A stretch of 6,680 nucleotides of DNA. It comes from Pseudomonadota bacterium. GTDB lineage: Bacteria > Myxococcota > UBA9042 > PHBI01. The position numbers and the translations under genes are program-made. Positions 1 to 5,630 of this stretch are shown here, piece by piece (positions within the stretch are counted from its first letter, which is position 1; each line of letters opens with the position of its first letter). The notes under the pieces are model-generated. The model ran no database searches and was not told the DNA's origin. It was given only the letters and a program-made list of their open reading frames with translations. The stretch lies in assembly GCA_005772945.1 (NCBI GenBank), contig SXIE01000382.1, positions 1 through 6,680 of the forward strand. Reading direction: 5' to 3'.

Positions 1-130
1 CGCCCGTCACGGTCGCCACGGTCGCAATGGCCGCCGCCGCGTCCGGACCGCCCGGCGCCCCACCGCAGCCCGCTCCGACCCACGCCGCCAGGCACGCCGC
101 GGCCAGCACCCACGTCCGCCCGACGCTCAC
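1..130 (-). CDS. N-terminus of a third lipoprotein (3' end beyond the window)
   Basis: Reading leftward from a GTG at 130-128, the frame stays open for 43 codons to the window edge. It begins MSVGRTWVLAAACLAAWVGA and continues G-C-G-G-A-P. It has an Arg-containing n-region, a hydrophobic core (residues 7-18) and a cysteine at residue 22 preceded by G-A-G, followed by a Gly/Pro/Ala-rich tether. This is the layout of a type II (lipoprotein) signal peptide, although Gly at -3 is a weak lipobox residue. The start overlaps the stop of the upstream metalloprotease gene as GTGA, and a strong Shine-Dalgarno GAGGAG lies at 139-144, 8 nt upstream. Both support this start and translational coupling. The mature protein is outside the window, so no function can be given. 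By position it is the third lipoprotein gene of the operon. Confidence 0.8.
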   Translation of the reverse strand, partial: MSVGRTWVLAAACLAAWVGAGCGGAPGGPDAAAAIATVATVTG

Positions 131-2094
131 GGCGTCGTCTCCTCGCGGGTCGCGTCCGTGTCGAGCGGCAGGATGCTCTCGAGGTACGTGCGATTGTGCG
201 GCTCGAACACCGCCGGACCGAAGCCGTCGATCTCGGCGCGCTCCTCGAACGGCCGCGCCTTGCCCTCGTCCATCAGCCAGTTCGGCGTGTCCCCGGGGTT
301 GTGGTACTTGCCCTCGAGCGCCGTCAGCCCGAGGCTGTGCCCGACCTCGTGCGTGACCGTCGAGCCCACGATGTTGCCGAGCACGCGCACGGCCTTCTTT
401 ATCGCCGCGCCACGGTCGTCGAAGACCTGGCTCTCGCCCGCCTTGGCCGGGGTCCCGCCAAGGCTCGGCGCCAACCCGCCGAAGATGTCGTCGAAGCGCG
501 GGCTGGCCAGGATGTGCGTGCTGAGACGCGCTGACAGCTGCATGAACTCCGCCGCGAAGACCCCCCCGTACGCCGCGAAGTTGCCGGCGCGCGTGTCGGC
601 GTTGAACCCGCCGATGACGTCGTCGAAGCGCAGGTTGCCGACGTCCTTGCCGGCCGTGTTGTCGAGCCCGAAGAGGCCGGTTCCATTGGGATCGTGGCCG
701 CCCACCTCGACGATCGCGTACTCGGCGAAGTCGGTCGGGACCTGGTAGTCGAACGCGATGTTGATGCCCACGTAGTCGCGCCGACACACCTCGAGGATGC
801 GTGCCTCGACCGCGACCCGCTCGGCCGTCAGCCCGAACGCCGCCAGCGCCTCGGCGAACCCTGGCAGGATTCGAATCTGCACGACCTGCTTCGGATGCCG
901 CACCGCGAGCACGAACGGGAACGACGGCCCCGCGACCTGATCGCTGCCGAAGAGCACGAGCGGCGTGAGCCGCCCGCTGAACGTCCCCGTCTCGGACCCC
1001 AGCCCCGCGAAACGCCCGTCGCCACCCACCGTCACACGCAAGACCGCCTCGGCCGATGTGTTGCCGACGACCACCTCCGGGTACACGACCAGCGCCTCGG
1101 CCCCTTCGTAAACGACCGACAGCCCGCGCGTCGGCGCGAACTCCCCTTCGGCCAGGAAGACGGTCGCCGACTGCAGCAGCCCGTCCGACGCCAGGAAGCC
1201 GCGCCCCCGAAACGTCAGCTTCTGCCCGCGCGAGGCGCCCTCCGGCGACGTCGCCGTGACGACCGGCGGGCGCAGCGCGACGGGCCCAATCGCCAAGGCC
1301 TCCGACGTCACCGTCACCCCATCCGGATGCGCATTGATGACGCGCACCGCGCCTTCGAAGCGCCCGGGCCGGATCCCGAAGAGATCGGGCGTCAGCGCGA
1401 ACGTCACGCGCCCGCGATCCGGCGCCGTCTCATACGGATCGACCGGAAAGACGAGCCCCGCGATCGGCCGCAGCTCGACCGGCGCCTCGGTGATGAACGT
1501 GCCATCGAGCTGCAGCGCCGTCTCGCCCTCGCCCGGCAAGAGCGCGCCCGCCACCTGAACCGCGACGCGATCCCCGGGGAAGACCTCGGCAACATCCCAG
1601 GCGACGACCTCGGGCACCGCATGCCGCACCAGCGCGAGCGTGAGCGGCCGCGTCACCGTCGCGTCGCCCTCGCCCGAGTCGGTCGCGCGCAGGACCGTCA
1701 GCGTCCCCTCGAACGTCGCCTCCTCGGCCGGGACGCGCGCAAACAGCGCACCGTCGAGCGCCACGTCGAGCACCCCCGCACCCGCCTCCCCCGCGGCCTC
1801 CACGACCACCGCCTCGTAGCGCGCGTCGACCGCACTACCCGCCACGCTGCCCGCCAGCCGCACCTGGTAGTGCACGACCCCGCCCGCGACGAGGCCCTCG
1901 CACGCCACCACGAGCCGACTGCCCGGCAACACCAGCGCCGGCCCGACGTCGCCCACCGTCAGCGCCGGATAGAGCGCCCCGCCCAGCGCGCCGGCCTCGG
2001 TGCAACCCGCCGCGCCCGGACCCGCGAGGAGAGCCAGCACCACACCGAGCACCGTCGCCGCCGCCGCCGCAGCCCGATGGGCGCCACGCGCCAC
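127..2094 (-). CDS. Lipoprotein metzincin-like metalloprotease with three IPT-like repeats
   Basis: This 655-residue protein is predicted to be a lipid-anchored zinc protease. Residues 1-30 form a lipoprotein signal ending A-A-G before Cys31. Residues 43 to about 396 hold three tandem beta-sandwich modules of roughly 118 residues; the third (TSPEGASRGQKLTFRGRGF, 282-300) resembles IPT/TIG domains. The C-terminal part carries HEVGHSLGL at 582-590 (HEXXHXXG, catalytic Glu583) and a likely Met-turn L-M-D at 607-609. A canonical metzincin has its third ligand three residues after the Gly, but here position 592 is Ala; His598 in YHNPGD is the likely substitute. A DPNG-GLFG-DNT-GKDVGN block (468-487) precedes the site and looks family-conserved, by recollection only. 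The start is GTG, 3 nt after the stop of the preceding lipoprotein gene, with weak GGCGAG at 2101-2106. The stop TGA overlaps the next gene start. The substrate is unknown, and activity is inferred from the motif. Confidence 0.87.
   Translation of the reverse strand: MARGAHRAAAAAATVLGVVLALLAGPGAAGCTEAGALGGALYPALTVGDVGPALVLPGSRLVVACEGLVAGGVVHYQVRLAGSVAGSAVDARYEAVVVEAAGEAGAGVLDVALDGALFARVPAEEATFEGTLTVLRATDSGEGDATVTRPLTLALVRHAVPEVVAWDVAEVFPGDRVAVQVAGALLPGEGETALQLDGTFITEAPVELRPIAGLVFPVDPYETAPDRGRVTFALTPDLFGIRPGRFEGAVRVINAHPDGVTVTSEALAIGPVALRPPVVTATSPEGASRGQKLTFRGRGFLASDGLLQSATVFLAEGEFAPTRGLSVVYEGAEALVVYPEVVVGNTSAEAVLRVTVGGDGRFAGLGSETGTFSGRLTPLVLFGSDQVAGPSFPFVLAVRHPKQVVQIRILPGFAEALAAFGLTAERVAVEARILEVCRRDYVGINIAFDYQVPTDFAEYAIVEVGGHDPNGTGLFGLDNTAGKDVGNLRFDDVIGGFNADTRAGNFAAYGGVFAAEFMQLSARLSTHILASPRFDDIFGGLAPSLGGTPAKAGESQVFDDRGAAIKKAVRVLGNIVGSTVTHEVGHSLGLTALEGKYHNPGDTPNWLMDEGKARPFEERAEIDGFGPAVFEPHNRTYLESILPLDTDATREETTP
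139..144 (-). promoter_or_regulatory. Shine-Dalgarno site of the third lipoprotein gene
   Basis: GAGGAG on the minus strand, inside the last codons of the metalloprotease gene, with 8 nt between it and the GTG at 130-128. It is the best ribosome binding site in the window and decides the start of a gene that is otherwise visible only as a short fragment. Confidence 0.7.
271..351 (-). other. Zinc-binding and Met-turn region of the protease
   Basis: Encodes residues 582-608: His582, Glu583, His586 and Gly589 of the HEXXHXXG core, His598 as candidate third ligand, and Met608 as candidate Met-turn. The distance from Gly589 to His598 is nine residues, compared with three from Gly to the third His in classical metzincins. 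Confidence 0.65.
907..1968 (-). repeat. Three tandem ~118-residue IPT-like modules within the protease gene
   Basis: Protein-level repeats at residues 43-160, 161-276 and 277 to about 396. Each opens with a Pro and a short hydrophobic strand, followed by a turn and strand motif: V-L-P-G-S-R-L-V-V at 55-63, V-F-P-G-D-R-V-A-V at 171-179 and A-S-R-G-Q-K-L-T-F at 287-295. Each closes with an F-x-G-x-(L/V) strand at Phe128, Phe246 and Phe372. The opening prolines are 118 and 116 residues apart and the closing Phe 118 and 126 apart. The copies are diverged, so there is no nucleotide-level repeat. Module boundaries are approximate. IPT/TIG folds usually serve as stalks or binding modules on secreted proteins. 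Confidence 0.6.
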
Positions 2095-2097
2095 AGC

Positions 2098-2988
2098 CTA
2101 CTCGCCGACCAGCGTCGCATCCTCGGAGACCGCCAGAACGACGCCCTCGGGAACCCCACGCGCCGTGAAGCTCGCGCTCGCGATCCGCCGCACCACGACG
2201 TGGTCCGTCCGATCCTCGGGCCCCTGGCCGAGCGACGGCAGCCGGCCCAGCAACTCCGCCGGCATCACGAAGACCCCATCGTCATCGACCGCACACGCGA
2301 TGGTCCACGCATCGCCAAAGCCACGCCGCTCGTACGTCACGACCGTCTGCTCCGAACCCTCGCCGGCCACGCGCGCGTCGCGCGGCGACCATTGCACGGC
2401 GAGCCCCGCCGCCGTTCCCGCGACGCCGAGGAGCCGCACCGGCGCCGGCGACGGGACGACCATCGCAAAGCGCCCGACCGCGTCATTGCCGTTCGCGAGC
2501 ACCGTGATCGGCTGGCCGGCCGCCTGCCCGTTGGCGCCCATCGGCAAGACGCCCGCATAGGCCAAGCCCGTTGCTGGCGGCCAGTCCTCCGGCAGGTAGG
2601 TCGCCTCGAGCGCCGTCTCGCCCTCGGCCGTCTCGATCGTGACGTCGCCCGCGTCGATGAGCTGCGCCGGCGCGTCCGCGACATTTGCATCATCGTGCAA
2701 GAGAACGCACTGGTCGACCCCGACGTTGGCGTCGATGAGCGTGGCCCACGACAGCCCGAGGCTCGCGAGGACCCGCGCGCGCTGGCCGGCTGGATGGTCG
2801 AAGACGTAGCCGGCCGCCAGCCCGTCGGGCGCGTCGCCGCCCGGCCAGCTCAGCGCGATGACCGCGAAGCGCGCGACCGGCGCGTCCGGTGGCCCATCGC
2901 CGCCGGCGCAGGCCCCCAAGACCGCTGGCAGCGCGACGAGCGCGAGCGCGGACGAGGAGAAGAAGCGGCGGTTGCGGTGGTGTGCCAT
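2098..2988 (-). CDS. Lipoprotein of unknown function
   Basis: A 296-residue protein with an Arg/His-rich n-region (HHRNRR, 3-8), a hydrophobic core (9-24) and a good lipobox L-G-A-Cys27, so it should be a lipid-anchored envelope protein. Ala at +2 gives no inner-membrane retention signal of the Asp type, so outer-membrane sorting is plausible. The mature part looks all-beta in two halves. The first (about 37-180) contains Cys94 and an L-I-D-A-G-D-V-T-I-E strand (110-119). The second (about 181-290) contains Cys232 followed by a D-D-D-G-V-F-V-M-P turn (235-243). Cys94 and Cys232 could form a disulfide. I do not recognise a named family. The ATG at 2988 follows a 125-bp gap with a strong promoter but has no clear Shine-Dalgarno. 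The stop TAG is 3 nt before the GTG of the protease gene, so the two are almost certainly co-translated. It may be a partner or chaperone of the protease, but that is inference from position only. Confidence 0.85.
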   Translation of the reverse strand: MAHHRNRRFFSSSALALVALPAVLGACAGGDGPPDAPVARFAVIALSWPGGDAPDGLAAGYVFDHPAGQRARVLASLGLSWATLIDANVGVDQCVLLHDDANVADAPAQLIDAGDVTIETAEGETALEATYLPEDWPPATGLAYAGVLPMGANGQAAGQPITVLANGNDAVGRFAMVVPSPAPVRLLGVAGTAAGLAVQWSPRDARVAGEGSEQTVVTYERRGFGDAWTIACAVDDDGVFVMPAELLGRLPSLGQGPEDRTDHVVVRRIASASFTARGVPEGVVLAVSEDATLVGE

Positions 2989-3113
2989 AGAGTTCGCGAA
3001 AGGCCTGGCGAAGCGAGGCTGCCCAAAGACCGCGATACCGGTCGATTATTGGGCCCACCACGCCCCATGTCAACGAACCCTTCGTCCGCGCGCCGATCGG
3101 CTCGGAGTGCGGG
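2989..3113. other. Intergenic region between barrel gene and lipoprotein operon
   Basis: A 125-bp gap. Besides the promoter it holds an 8-bp palindrome TTCGCGAA (2993-3000) in the predicted leader just before the ATG, which may bear on translation of the leaderward lipoprotein gene. I see no G/C hairpin followed by a T-run downstream of the barrel stop at 3114, so readthrough from the upstream unit cannot be excluded. Confidence 0.5.
3045..3073 (-). promoter_or_regulatory. Sigma-70-type promoter of the lipoprotein operon
   Basis: On the minus strand a perfect -35 box TTGACA (3073-3068) and a 5-of-6 -10 box AATAAT (3050-3045) are separated by exactly 17 bp. AT-rich hexamers of this quality are rare in this DNA. 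The predicted transcription start is near 3038, giving a leader of about 50 nt to the ATG at 2988. The site lies between the barrel gene and the first lipoprotein gene, as expected for an independent operon promoter. Confidence 0.65.
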
Positions 3114-4709
3114 TCAGAGGCGGATGACCAATCCGCCGCCCACATCCCAGTTGAAGGTTGTTTCGTAGTGCGTGCGCGCGTCGGAATGCTCGAGCCACCA
3201 CTCGTTCGCGATCCGCCCGCGCACGAAGAAGAGGTCGCCGATGCGCACGTGGACCCCGATGCCAGCGGTCGTGCGGTCCGCCATGAACAGGTCGCCAAGC
3301 CCTGCGAAGCCGAGCCGCGCCAGAAAGAGCGTGAGGCGCACCGGCCCCAGGTTCGGAAACTTGAGGCGCGTCATGAGGTCGTTGGCGCGGTCGCGACCGC
3401 TCGAACCGAACACGACGGCCCAATGGAGGATCCCGGCGATCCGCAGGTCGGCCTCGAGGTGGACGCCGTGGTAGCTCGCCCCGAGGCGATCGTCGTTGTC
3501 GTCGAGCGCCGCGAGCTTGGGCTGCCCGCCGAGGAAGCTGTAGCGCTCGACCGCGTAGAACGGCGAGACGTAGCCCGGCTCGTGATCGCGCCCGATGAAG
3601 CGGTACTCGAGGCGCGTGTGGAGCGAGCTCTCGCCCGTGAAGCGCACGTTCGTGATGACGCCGACGTGGAGCCCGAGCGTGTCGAACTCGAGCGTCGCGA
3701 GGTCGACGTAGGGCACGACGTCGACGTGCGGCGAGCCGACGACCGGAAACTCCAGATCGAACCCGAACATCGGCAGGATGCGGTCGCCGAGCACGCGCGG
3801 GTAGTGCTCGGGGGTCGCGAAGAGCCCTCCTTCGCCGAGGTCGACCGCGGTCGGTGCGGAGAAATCGGCGCCGACCGTGACCGCGACCTTGAGGCCGCGC
3901 ACCGGCAACGGCGCGTCCGCAAGCGGCGTCAGCGGTCGCAGAAAGGCGCGCCCGACGAGGACCTCCGGACGGAAGACGTCGTCGAGGTAGACCTCGCCGC
4001 CGAAAAAGCCCGCGTCGCCCGCGAAGTACGCGCCGCCGCGGTAATGATCGATGTCGATCGTATTGAACGTGCGATCGACGATCGCGCCGTGCCCGATCGT
4101 GACCGCCGAGAGCTCGCCGTAGCGGAAGACGATCGGGTCCCCGACGCGCCCGTACTGGACGAACGCGAGTAGGCGCGCCCAGTCCGACGGCTCGTCCCAG
4201 TCCTCCATACGCACGACCTCGGCCTGCTCGGGCGCGTCGTCGATGATGCGCAGCCGCAGCGGCAGGCGCGGCGCGATGCGCCAGCCACCGACTTGGAAGA
4301 TGTAGCCGACGTTGAGCTCGAAGAAGACGTCCTCACCGAGCTCGCTGATGCCGACGGTGGCGCCGCCGTGGCCCATCGGGTGCGAGCGCGGCGCGACCAG
4401 ATCGCGCTCGAGCAGCGGCACCATCGGGCGCAGCGCCGCCCCGTCGGGCGGGAGCAGCGGGCGCATCGGCAGCTCGACGTCGTCGGAGTCCGGCCTCCCC
4501 TCGGGCTCCGCGGGCGCACCGACACTGGGGTTGACGGGGGCCGTGACGGAGGGGTCGACGGGCGTGCTCGTGACCTCGCTGCCTTCACTCGGCGCGGGCG
4601 CGGCCTTGTCGGCGGGCCTCGACGCCGGCACCACCGGGACGCTCTCGACCTCCGAGCCGGGCGGCGGGGCCGCCGCGACGAGGGAGGTCATCGTCCAGAG
4701 AAGCCACAT
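3114..4709 (-). CDS. Predicted outer-membrane beta-barrel protein with Pro-rich linker
   Basis: A 531-residue protein. Residues 1-14 are a short hydrophobic stretch ending A-A-A. Residues 15 to about 100 are low-complexity, rich in Pro, Ala, Ser, Glu and Val, with a diverged direct repeat (GSEVESVPV at 18-26, GSEVTSTPV at 43-51). From about 110 to the end, short amphipathic strands alternate with Asp/Gly-rich turns, including aromatic girdle-like residues (VFFELNVGYIF, RLEYRFIGRD, FFVRGRIANEWW). This pattern fits an outer-membrane barrel. The C-terminus is L-V-I-R-L, without the usual terminal Phe/Trp. I do not recognise the family; porin, receptor and structural roles are all possible. The ATG lies 3 nt after the TAG of the sigma gene and in the same frame, so the N-terminus cannot be longer. 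A GGAG at 4721-4724 is 11 nt upstream. The signal peptide is unusually short and lacks Lys/Arg before its core. Co-expression with the sigma factor is likely. Confidence 0.8.
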   Translation of the reverse strand: MWLLWTMTSLVAAAPPPGSEVESVPVVPASRPADKAAPAPSEGSEVTSTPVDPSVTAPVNPSVGAPAEPEGRPDSDDVELPMRPLLPPDGAALRPMVPLLERDLVAPRSHPMGHGGATVGISELGEDVFFELNVGYIFQVGGWRIAPRLPLRLRIIDDAPEQAEVVRMEDWDEPSDWARLLAFVQYGRVGDPIVFRYGELSAVTIGHGAIVDRTFNTIDIDHYRGGAYFAGDAGFFGGEVYLDDVFRPEVLVGRAFLRPLTPLADAPLPVRGLKVAVTVGADFSAPTAVDLGEGGLFATPEHYPRVLGDRILPMFGFDLEFPVVGSPHVDVVPYVDLATLEFDTLGLHVGVITNVRFTGESSLHTRLEYRFIGRDHEPGYVSPFYAVERYSFLGGQPKLAALDDNDDRLGASYHGVHLEADLRIAGILHWAVVFGSSGRDRANDLMTRLKFPNLGPVRLTLFLARLGFAGLGDLFMADRTTAGIGVHVRIGDLFFVRGRIANEWWLEHSDARTHYETTFNWDVGGGLVIRL

Positions 4710-4712
4710 GCC

Positions 4713-5465
4713 CTAGTCGTCTCCGTGCTTCCCGAGTCGCTGGCGCAAGCCCTCGAGCGCATAGCGCATGCGGCTCTTGACGGTATTCTCCGGGACGCCG
4801 ACCAGGTCCGCAATCTCGCGGAACTTGAGCCCGTGCAATTCGCGCATGAGAAAGACCTCGCGCTGCTCGGCCGGGATCCCCCCGAGCGCGTTCTCGAGAT
4901 CGGCGGAGAAGCGTCGATCGGCCAGGCGCATGTCCGCGCCCTGGCCTGGGTCCTTGACGAAGTCGAGCATCGTCGCGCCGTCGCCCTCGTCGGCGCGCAG
5001 CGGCGCGTCGAGCGCCACGGCGTTGCGGTGCTTGCCGCGCCGCAGCGAGTCGACGCAGAGGTTGCGCGCGATCGTATAGATCCATGTCGTGAACTTCGCC
5101 TCGGCCCGGAACCCGTCGGCGTTCTTCACGACGCGCAGGAAGGTCTCCTGCACCAGATCGTTGGCGGTCTCGGGCAGGCGCACCTGGCGCAAGATGAAGC
5201 TGTGGATCTTGTCGCCGTGGCGGGCCATGAGCAAACGAAAGGCGCTCGCTTGACCGGTTCGGAAGCGCTGCATGAGCGCTTCGTCGGTCAGCGTCGAGAG
5301 ATCCACGGGGCCCGCGTCGCGGGCGTTCTCCGGCGTGTCTGTGCGGCCCAAGGCCGGCGCTCGCGTGGGTGGTGGGTTGCTCGTGTGAAGCACGACCTGA
5401 ATGGACGGTGGTCGCCGTCCGATCTGTCGCGCACCGACTTGGGTGGTTGAAATGCCTGGTGGCAT
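4713..5465 (-). CDS. ECF-family RNA polymerase sigma factor
   Basis: A sigma-70 family protein of the extracytoplasmic-function type, which directs RNA polymerase to a special promoter set. With the first ATG (5465) it is 250 residues. Region 2 spans about 60-146 and includes DLVQETFLRV (103-112) and TTWIYTIARN (126-135), the core-binding and -10 recognition parts. An acidic linker runs to about 193. Region 4 spans about 194-244 with the helix-turn-helix LKFREIADLVGVPENTVKSR, which contacts the -35. Regions 1 and 3 are absent, as in ECF factors. The start is uncertain. TTG 5567 is further upstream, GTG 5393 and GTG 5306 further downstream. Codons between 5465 and 5393 often end in A or T, unlike the rest, and 5306 would start just before region 2, as in most ECF proteins. 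The stop TAG is 3 nt before the barrel gene. No anti-sigma factor is adjacent, which is unusual for the class. Confidence 0.93.
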   Translation of the reverse strand: MPPGISTTQVGARQIGRRPPSIQVVLHTSNPPPTRAPALGRTDTPENARDAGPVDLSTLTDEALMQRFRTGQASAFRLLMARHGDKIHSFILRQVRLPETANDLVQETFLRVVKNADGFRAEAKFTTWIYTIARNLCVDSLRRGKHRNAVALDAPLRADEGDGATMLDFVKDPGQGADMRLADRRFSADLENALGGIPAEQREVFLMRELHGLKFREIADLVGVPENTVKSRMRYALEGLRQRLGKHGDD

Positions 5466-5630
5466 GCGTTTCGGCGCTCCGAGGATATGCGTCACCGGCC
5501 GAATGTACAATCGCTCACCCAGGGTGCGGCGCGCCCTCGGCAAACAGACCGGCGACACCCCGGACAACGCGGCACGGGCCGGCGGGTTTCAGGCGCGACA
5601 CGCCGTGCGTGCGATTTCCTCGGCGCGGGC
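5466..5630. other. Intergenic region between LON-domain gene and sigma gene
   Basis: 165 bp (or more if the sigma start is downstream). It contains the candidate promoter at 5482-5510. A TGAAAC at 5591-5586 (minus strand), 16 bp upstream of CGTTGT at 5569-5564, loosely resembles an ECF-type promoter and could mean autoregulation; this is speculative. No hairpin plus T-run terminator is visible after the LON-domain stop. Confidence 0.35.
5482..5510 (-). promoter_or_regulatory. Candidate promoter of the sigma factor gene
   Basis: Minus-strand TTGTAC (5510-5505), a 17-bp spacer, and TATCCT (5487-5482); matches to the sigma-70 consensus are 3/6 and 4/6. The predicted start of transcription is near 5475. 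That would leave only about 9 nt before ATG 5465 and would place the GGAG at 5480-5477 outside the mRNA, which favours a downstream start codon or leaderless-type translation. Moderate to weak support. Confidence 0.3.

Noticed and set aside
27..356. 109-codon plus-strand open frame at the left edge
   Set aside because: Pro/Arg/Ala-rich shadow of the protease C-terminus and of the third lipoprotein start.
2057..2070. Short GCC triplet run
   Set aside because: It simply encodes the alanine run in the protease signal peptide; no sign of a functional repeat array.
2989..3020. Possible leader hairpin (TTCGC with GCGAA) before the first lipoprotein gene
   Set aside because: Only a 5-bp stem with a 10-nt loop; not stable or specific enough to call a regulatory RNA element.
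694..3168. 824-codon open frame on the plus strand
   Set aside because: It is antisense to two well-supported lipoprotein genes and runs straight through their intergenic promoter region. The product is an Arg/Asp/His-rich low-complexity chain with no domain or signal, as expected opposite genes with near-total G/C at third positions.
3168..4172. 334-codon plus-strand open frame
   Set aside because: Antisense shadow of the barrel gene; Arg/Glu/Val-rich with no recognisable motif.
4293..5450. 385-codon plus-strand open frame
   Set aside because: Spans the antisense of the barrel start and the whole sigma gene; charged, repetitive composition and no domain.
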